Source: Loripinus fragilis (lineage: Eukaryota > Mollusca > Bivalvia > Lucinida > Lucinidae). Taken from it: 64,000 nucleotides of DNA. Below, piece after piece: positions 57,447 to 64,000 of this stretch; the first letter of the stretch is position 1; each line of letters opens with the position of its first letter. The DNA lies in NCBI GenBank assembly GCA_964019695.1, contig OZ026515.1:130594849-130658848 (forward strand). Reading direction: 5' to 3'. The notes under the pieces were generated by a model. That model saw nothing but the letters and a program-made list of their open reading frames with translations. It was not told the DNA's origin and did no database searches. Position numbers and translations under genes: made by a program.

Positions 57447-57652
57447 CAGTTAAACATGGTAAAACGACCACTCAAAAAATAGACAAAACAAAGATCTTAA
57501 TAACGATTGGTAGCTTAATGAAGGTAGAAAGTATTGCAGAATGCTCCCCTGGGGGCATTCTGCAATACTTTTGACCTGCATTAATCGGTAATTGGTCTTG
57601 GAAACCAATTTTTGGTCTTTTTGAGAGTGGCCGTTTTACACAGGTTTTACTG
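57447..57652. mobile_element. TA-flanked MITE family E, copy 2
   Basis: Same length (206) and layout as 54102-54307, with TA at 57445-57446 and 57653-57654. The central palindrome is AGTATTGCAGAATGCTCCCC and its mirror. Confidence 0.75.
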
Positions 57653-58310
57653 TATCATCTTCCTGACGAGTGCATATAAATGTGACTACAAAACAGCTTC
57701 TCTGAATCAGGCCTTTAGATATTCAGAGCAAAGGAACCGTCTCAATGAGACGAGCACTTGAGCACCAAAAACTATGATAGGACTGAACTGAACGGTAGAA
57801 AAAACAAGTAGCCCAATGGGCAACGATCGCTTACCTGGGAGCATTGTTTATACCTGGGAGTATATTGTTTGGAGACACCATCATTTAGGCTGCTCAAAGG
57901 CAGGTAACTCTGGACTTGAAACAGTGATCAGGAATAAATTCAAACACTAGCTCTGGTTATCTGCAAGTATTAAAAAGATCTGCTTAAAAATTGCGGCGGA
58001 AACCTGGTGAAACTATATTTTTCAGATGCTCTAGGGCAGATAACTCCATAGTCAGTGATGAGATCTGACCAAAATTCAAACTCATACATACTTAAGCGGT
58101 TCTTGGTCTTGGAAACCAATTTTTGGTCTTTTTGAGAGTGGCCGTTTTACACAAGTTTTACTGTATCATCTTTCTGACAAATGCACATAAATGTGACTCC
58201 AAAACCACTTGTTCGAATCAGGCATTTAGATAAGAGCAAAGGAGACGATCACTTTAGCACCAAAAAGCTATGATTAAACTGAACTGAATGGTAGAGAAAA
58301 TAAGAACTAT
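57590..58310 (+). repeat. Local direct duplication, offset about 515 bp
   Basis: 57590-57800 and 58102-58305 share the right half of MITE E and a further 130 bases (ACTGTATCATCTTCCTGACG, ATAAATGTGACTACAAAAC, GAATCAGGCCTTTAGATA, ACTGAACTGAACGGTAGA). Because the shared block crosses the MITE end, it is a segmental copy rather than a second insertion. Confidence 0.75.
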
Positions 58311-58585
58311 TGACGCTCCGACCTTTTTGATGATCTCGACCTATGGTGCGTTACTGTTTTCATATAAAACGCAATGTGGCCTTCAATCCAGAGAGGTTCC
58401 AGTACATATACAGCATGACCGTCCGGTTGTTGGAATAGTCCATGATTCAATTTAAGGGAACGAGGATCGTGATTTCCTATTGACTGTGACCTTAATTAAA
58501 TCAAATAGTGGCCTATCTGAGTCTACATACAATTATTCTATCTATAGGTGGCAATATACATGTATGAATGTGTTAATGGGTCAGT

Positions 58586-58714
58586 CCTGAGTCTCACCGG
58601 CGTCATTGTGCTGTGTCCTTGAGGAAGACACATTTGTCCTTGCTTAGAACTGGTTCATCCTAGGAAGACCTGAAAGATTGTTGACTGGGAGGTAAAGAAT
58701 CAAATCAAACAAAC
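58586..58714 (+). mobile_element. tRNA-derived SINE, copy 2, headless
   Basis: CTGAGTCTCACCGGCGTCAT, TCCTTGAGGAAGACACATTT, TCATCCTAGGAAGACC, TGAAAGATTGTTGACTGGGA and AAAGAATCAAATCAAAC match the body of 14548-14745. The tRNA-like head is missing. Confidence 0.75.
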
Positions 58715-58859
58715 AACTGGATCAGTCCAGTCAAAGGTCAAGTTAGGCGATCTTTTTGAACGTTTAATAAAATGTGATTATTATCTAAACCATCTGTTCA
58801 ACCATGTGTTTTGGCTGCCCAAAAGAATCTGGACGGTTCTTTTGAACATCCACAACATA

Positions 58860-59782
58860 CGAGGGTTAGTCAAAAATAACTCAGCCCTACCTCATTATAT
58901 CTTAGCCTCACATTGTAGAAAAGAAATGTGATTATTTTTTATAAGTATAACATGTCATAGACGTTTGAACCCAAAATAATTACCCTTGAGAAGCTTCTGT
59001 TATGGTTGCTAGGCAACTAAAGATCGTCAGTCAGAGCGATGCGTTCATAATCTCAGCCACTAGGAATATACAGTATGTCTTAAAAAGCTTGTCGGCTTGA
59101 TAGTTTTTAAGAAAGACATATTTTACATTTAATTGAATAACATATGTCATATTGTCTTTTCATTATACTTGGTTCGTAAATGTTTATGTGAACACTGATT
59201 GTATGTGTTGCCTAGCAACAAAATAAGTCAAAATTTCACTAATTTTCAAATGCATGAGGATTGTGTTGCCACGGAAACAGAATCATTTATTCCAAACAAT
59301 GAATTTAATATTTCTGTGGGTTTGTTTGTGTATGCAGTACTGCAGAAGCATAATTAGCAATTATTTTATGTCTTCTATTAAAATAGTGCTAATATGAATG
59401 TGGGTGGGGTAAATTATAGGACTTGAGGCACGTAAAAATTTGCTAAATTCCAAAATCAAACTACCACAGCATCTATAATTTGTGGGCAGTTGTTTTCTTT
59501 TCTGTGGCACTGAGTAGGTACGTGTAAAAGGTATCAAATGACAGTAAATGCAGCATTATATTGACATTATCGTTTCCATGACAACGCTTAGATATTGATG
59601 TATTACAGCGTGAACGTACCCGTTCGACAGGTCGTGTTCGGTTGCCTAGCAACCAGTATAAAGCCTGACAACAGATATAAATAAGGTTATTGAATAGATG
59701 AAATATAACTGCAATGAAATATCATTTAGATATGTGTCCATATGTAATAAGGTAGGGCTCAGTTATTTTTGACTAACCCTCG
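58860..59782. mobile_element. TA-flanked mariner-like element with X-box cluster
   Basis: CGAGGGTTAGTCAAAAATAA, CTCAGCCCTACCTCATTAT is mirrored at 59748-59782, with TA outside (58858-58859 and 59783-59784). The terminal repeat is about 38 bases. The interior has no transposase-like frame. Three GTTGCC(T/)AGCAAC-type palindromes and two weaker versions lie inside. Terminal ACGAGGGTNNGTCAAAAA is reminiscent of mariner ends. Confidence 0.8.
59005..59653. promoter_or_regulatory. RFX X-box-like motifs
   Basis: GTTGCTAGGCAAC (59005-59017), GTTGCCTAGCAAC (59207-59219 and 59641-59653), GTTTCCATGACAAC (59572-59585) and GTTGCCACGGAAAC (59265-59278). The RFX consensus is GTNRCC, 0-3 bases, RGYAAC, which the second and third fit exactly. 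Function is untested; all five lie inside one transposon. Confidence 0.5.
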
Positions 59783-59784
59783 TA

Positions 59785-60380
59785 TACTCAAGCGCCATAT
59801 ACTCACGGCATCCCTATTCTCACGGTAAACCATTATTACAGTATAAATAAATCAAAACGCCATCTATCAGCAGTTTACATATGCAAATAAGTGAACTGAA
59901 GGCTACTAAACACGCAGAGAAAAGAAACTTTAATGAATGAAAAATAAATTTATCTCTTTTACAATGCAAATATCATCTGCCTCCCAACCCTGGTCCCATG
60001 TCATATAATTTTCATATTTCTCGAAATATGTTTAGTTAATACCCGCAGCTTTGACGGCTCAAAGCGAGCTTCATATTGATTTTCATTTATTTGAAGAACA
60101 AAAAAATACATGACCAGGTCAGTAACTTCCTGCAAGCCAAAAACAGACTAGTTAACGTGAGAATATGAAGTCTCCATACATTATGGCGGCTGTGTGGAGG
60201 TCGTGTTTACATTGGAAGCCAGATTGAATTTCTCATAATGAGACCAGTCGCCGCCTTCGTTGTTCCCAAAACAGCACCAGAGCAGATGAAGACCCAGACG
60301 AAACATTAGGCATAACGCCCCATTAGATAGACACTCGTGCATATTAACCCTTTACTATATAGAGACGACTTTTACAAATA
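59785..60380. other. Unannotated sequence
   Basis: No gene seen. TTATGGCGGCTGTGTGGAGG at 60180 is a YY1-like motif over a 15-codon frame; not called. Confidence 0.4.
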
Positions 60381-60383
60381 GAG

Positions 60384-60434
60384 CAGACCCAGATCAGGCA
60401 GCTCTTGTAAGAGCTGCCTGATCAGGGTCTGTTC
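60384..60434. repeat. Palindrome, 51 bp
   Basis: AGACCCAGATCAGGCAGCTCTT..AAGAGCTGCCTGATCAGGGTCT with two central unpaired bases and one mismatch pair. Confidence 0.9.
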
Positions 60435-62185
60435 TGTTTGCTATTGAAATATGATATATCTGATCCTACACAAATAGACCTGACAAGTGATTTCTTTGTT
60501 CTATGTACAAACGTGAAAGTCTATTTATATAATTATGCATAGTGGTTGGAGCCTAGCATGAATATGCATTAAGGAAAGGTTTAAAATCACTTATTTTACG
60601 CGCATGCAACAATCACAAATTCTGGTTAAAGTGTTTCATGAAGTATAAGATCACCTTGTTTTAACGATTCAGTCTTTTATTCAGATTGATGAAATCAATG
60701 ACATAAGAACATTCTCTCTCACTCACAAATCAAATAGTTTGTTAAATTAATGTTTAAGCATATTATCATATGGGAGAAAGCTGGGCACAACAATTTCAAA
60801 TCAACATGATTACGTTGATCATAAACTTTAATCTGCTGTTTGGTAAGGAAAGGAAACCTATTCCCAGAAGGGTGCTAAATGGTATAAAACGAATGTGTTA
60901 TATTTTACACAAGAACAGATGGCTAAACTTTAGCTGGAAGGATTGACAATATTAATCTTAGAGCTTTAGAAGAAAAGTTTAAATAACAACAGTGATAAAC
61001 AATATGTTTTATGGTCAGAAAAAGTCCACAGTCTAAACTGCACGTTCTCGTGTTGAGTTTTGTTGATTTTAACAGGGACGCTAATATCATGGATTCTCAA
61101 GGCTTTTAATTATATTATACGTGCTTAAATGGATAGCTATGCCAACATTTAATTGCAAATTACAGGAAATATTATGACTCAAGTGGATAACTCCTTCTAA
61201 CAACTCCAATTTCGCCAGCAGCGGAAACTAAAAGGATGATACATTGAAATAATCTATCACACTGTACATATACATGTATGTCAGCTTACACAGCCTGTGC
61301 TAAATTATCATTTTATTTTCTTTCTATAATTTCTGGTCATCAAAAATTTATAAAAGAATATATATTTGCTAGAGGATTTTGAAAACGCATCATCATAATT
61401 TTGCATTTTCTTGCAAACGGTAAATGCGATTTAAAAGTAACTTGCAGGTTTTGATGTGCACCTAAATAATGCCATGATTCAGTCGTTTGTTTGACAGCAT
61501 TAAACGTTACGTTGCTGGCGACGGCACATGAAGACATATAGCATCCATCGCCATTCTGTAAAGTCGGCTGATGACTTTTGGTTATTTTAGTGTTTACACT
61601 GTGGCGTGTATAATACAAAAACCAGTAGAGAAGTTTATAGACTTGTTTCTCATTAATGGTGACTGATTTAAATAGTTTGAAATTAAGACATCAGTTTGCA
61701 GCTCAATTTCATGAACATCTCCATAATTTATCTTTATGTACTCTTTCATCACTTACATGGACTATCATACAGTTAATACGTATGAGTTTAATTAATGTCC
61801 GGTCGATCAAGAACAGCTTTAAGGTATACGTTAACAGCACTTGCACAATGAATAAGAAACATGCTACAGCTTATTCATAATTTGTATATTGTCAATTGTC
61901 TCTTCAAACAAAATCTAACGAAAACATGTGACACTATAAAAGACCCAAGATGTTGAATTTTGTTTCTAGATTATAGAATTATAGTGGGTGGGTATGCCAG
62001 TATCTTTAAAAGTGCATTAATTCGAGCAAACTGTACAAGTGTCAACGTTCAGTGATGATTGTGAAATCGTCAACGAAGCCCAGGGCACGTATCTGTTGAG
62101 TCAAGAATCAAAATCAAAAATGGATAATTGGTGTCAATCGAAATTGATCGAATATGTCATTTCAAAACCTTAAATAAAAGAGCTA
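60435..62185. other. Unannotated AT-rich sequence
   Basis: About 1.7 kb with no supported gene or repeat. Frames of 92 and 74 codons (61340-61618 minus, 61656-61880 plus) have no family signature. Confidence 0.4.
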
Positions 62186-62195
62186 AGTGCATTAA

Positions 62196-62691
62196 GGAGC
62201 TAATTTGGCCTCCCCTGTGTTGCCAAGAACCGAAAGTTGCTTCCACCAAATTCTTCTGTTTGGTTGTTTAGAAGAATAACAGAAGTTTATAAAAAATAAG
62301 CTTAAAATAGAGAAATTGCCATTTTGGACCAAATTTAAGGCTTTGGAAGACCGATTTTAAGAATTTGATATCAGCACAGCTAAATACCAGATAAAATAGT
62401 TTGTGTGCCGTGATAATTCTAATTATCTGTTAAAATATATATTTCAGGTTTTTTTTGTGCTCTATTTTAAGTTCTCTGTCAAATGTCTCAAACGTGTTCC
62501 AAAATGGTCAATTTCCTATTTTTAGCTATTTTGGCGGCCATTTTTGTTACCATAGCAACGGTAAAAGTCAAAATGAATACAAGACTTTTACACTTGGACT
62601 ATTCTTCTAATAAACTAATAAGAAGAATTTGGTGAAAAGCATTTTTTTCCTTTTTAGCCTCATAGGAGGGGGGGGGGGGCAAAATAGCCCC
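62196..62691. mobile_element. TTAA-flanked MITE (piggyBac-like), 496 bp
   Basis: The ends GGAGCTAATTTGGCCTCCCC and GGGGGGC..AAAATAGCCCC are inverted, with TGCATTAA outside in inverted form (TTAA at 62192-62195 and 62692-62695). Inner mirrored blocks CACCAAATTCTTCT..TTTAGAAGAATA extend the repeat to about 100 bases. TTTTGGCGGCCATTTTTG and an X-box-like GTTACCATAGCAAC (62546-62559) lie inside. Confidence 0.7.
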
Positions 62692-62699
62692 TTAATGCA

Positions 62700-62928
62700 T
62701 GTAACTCTTTACAACCATATATTTCAAGGAAACACATATATAGCTGTTCGTCAGATTTCGATATACGATGACATTTATCTAGCTGTCATCTTCAGTTGTT
62801 GAGCAATTAAGCGTTTAGTTTGGGTTATGCGTTTTCGAAGTCCTCTTGTATACATTGCGGTATGTGCATACATTTCCCATACACGTCTTAGATACATGTC
62901 GAGAAAGTAAAACAGTTTTAAACTGGTG
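62700..62928. other. Unannotated sequence
   Basis: I see nothing I can support. Confidence 0.4.
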
Positions 62929-63165
62929 CCACGGTTATAAAACTTGTTATAATGCTCAACTCAACTGAGCATGACTTTTCAATTACATATAAACACTAGA
63001 ATGCTTACAAATACAGCTGCTTCTTGATTTGAAACTCTCAGATTTTATATTTACCATCCTCATAAATGTTAACAGGCCAACAATTGTTATTTCTTTTAAC
63101 ATTTATTAGCAGGATAAATTTCTTGCTCATTTAAGTTGAGCAAAAATTTTTTCATAACCTCGAGG
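62929..63165. mobile_element. MITE family L, copy 2
   Basis: CCACGGTTATAAAACTTGTT, ATGCTCAACTCAACTGAGCA, AACAGGCCAACAATTGTTAT, TTTAACATTTATTAGCAGGA and TTTCATAACCTCGAGG follow the layout of 173-410 at nearly equal length. No clear target duplication remains. Confidence 0.75.
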
Positions 63166-63535
63166 CATGTGTTCTTGCATCTCAATAATTAATTGATTTT
63201 ATTGGTTCTTGGTGGTGTTTCCAAACAAGAATGCCTGGCTCTGTTGGAAAGAATACATGAATAACGTATTACTTCATATAGACATAAAGTTCTGGGCATA
63301 CACAAACGCTCGTGTTTTTATTTGAATAATACTATGACCATTCGCATGTCATTCCAAAATATTCAACGCTGTACGCTGTAGTTTACTTCCATAGCTCCCA
63401 TACAGCAACGTATTTCGTGATCATCCTTACAAACACACAAGCTCACATATGACTAACCATTGTGGGCATGGTTTCTGTGTGCTAAAACTTTAGACTTCTT
63501 TCAAATAAAAGCAATAAATTAAAAATTATAAAAGC
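63166..63535. other. Unannotated sequence
   Basis: I see nothing I can support. Confidence 0.4.
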
Positions 63536-63606
63536 AAGTAAAGTAAGAAAGGTGGCAAAGATCAAGAATCGATACAATCAAGTAGCACATCTGACCCAAG
63601 ATACTA
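63536..63606 (-). mobile_element. Very short retroelement 3' end, subfamily B
   Basis: AAGTAAAGTAAGAAAGGTGG, CAAAGATCAAGAATCGATAC and CACATCTGACCCAAGATAC are the complement of the last about 70 bases of the B-type UTR. Confidence 0.75.
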
Positions 63607-63699
63607 TAGTCTGGTGGTCAAATCTCATTTTTACAGACATGGGAGGCCGGCTTGTTAATGGATGCAGACAATGTGATTCTGCTTGCCCAATGTCTGAGT

Positions 63700-64000
63700 A
63701 ACAGAGCTTGGCCTGTCTGCAATTTCGCAATTGATTATTTAGGTCAAGACAGAGGTCAAAGGTCATGGAGTGCAAAATGTGCTTAATTTGTTATTTTTCA
63801 TGCAATAATTGTTTTAACCTTAAAAAAGACCAGGCATGTGCTAATTTAAATGCAAATCTCTACTTATGCTTGGCCTTTCTGCAGATTAGCAATTGGTTAT
63901 TAAGGTAAGGACGGAGGTGAAAGGTCATGGATTGCAAAAATGCTTAATTTCTTAAATTTTAAACAATAACGGATTTTATGTTAAGATAAGATCAGGTACA
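63700..64000 (+). repeat. Tandem repeat of about 162 bp, running off the window
   Basis: GCTTGGCCTGTCTGCAATTT, CGCAATTGATTAT, GACAGAGGTCAAAGGTCATG and GCTTAATTTGTTA at 63706 recur at 63868 (spacing 162). At least one full unit and most of a second are visible; the array continues beyond 64000. Confidence 0.8.

Noticed and set aside
60180..60232. Start of a gene at an ATGGCGGCTG context
   Set aside because: The frame closes after 15 codons and no splice donor of quality is seen.

Overview
The window is AT-rich animal DNA with no intact protein gene that I can support. There are no operons, rRNA genes or CRISPR arrays, and no open frame exceeds about 140 codons. What fills it is interspersed and tandem repeats of the kind seen in mollusc genomes. 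The best taxonomic hints are a 223-bp element bounded by GAGCC..GGCTC around TGCGCAGGCTGGTC-type sequence (38655-38877), a reverse-transcriptase remnant (19815-20397) of a type I associate with bivalves, tRNA-headed SINEs, and tandem units of about 160 bp. A bivalve is my inference, not a proof.

The commonest repeat is one retroelement lineage. One copy (19815-20935) carries a decayed reverse-transcriptase C-terminus followed by a 3' UTR. About twenty pieces across the window share its 3' end and stop at different 5' points. They fall into two 3'-UTR subfamilies, called A and B here. A second, unrelated reverse-transcriptase pseudogene lies at 16140-17080.

Four large inverted-repeat structures organise much of the rest: (i) about 13.64-18.40 kb, (ii) about 26.87-31.61 kb, (iii) about 45.74-49.50 kb and (iv) 50336-53654. 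In i-iii the arms are largely short tandem units (about 150-170 bp, or about 330 bp) in opposite orientation on the two sides, as in foldback transposons. Structure iii encloses a 2-kb array of 32-bp units. Structure ii encloses about 1.4 kb of decayed minus-strand coding-like sequence. Structure iv has 313-325-bp terminal inverted repeats and a 6-bp target duplication.

Cut-and-paste DNA transposons are present as a decayed Tc1/mariner element with both ends and transposase remnants (40517-41876), a 923-bp TA-flanked element carrying five RFX X-box-like sites (58860-59782), two TA-flanked 206-bp MITEs, three TTAA-flanked MITEs, and several foldback MITEs. Nested insertions (33.45-34.2 kb, 56.5-57.2 kb, 1-0.43 kb) give relative ages and confirm target duplications.

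Possible host or cargo coding pieces are few and weak: 2027-2190 (+), 11711-12109 (+) and 43370-43600 (-). All assignments come from reading the sequence by eye. Boundaries of decayed repeats are approximate.
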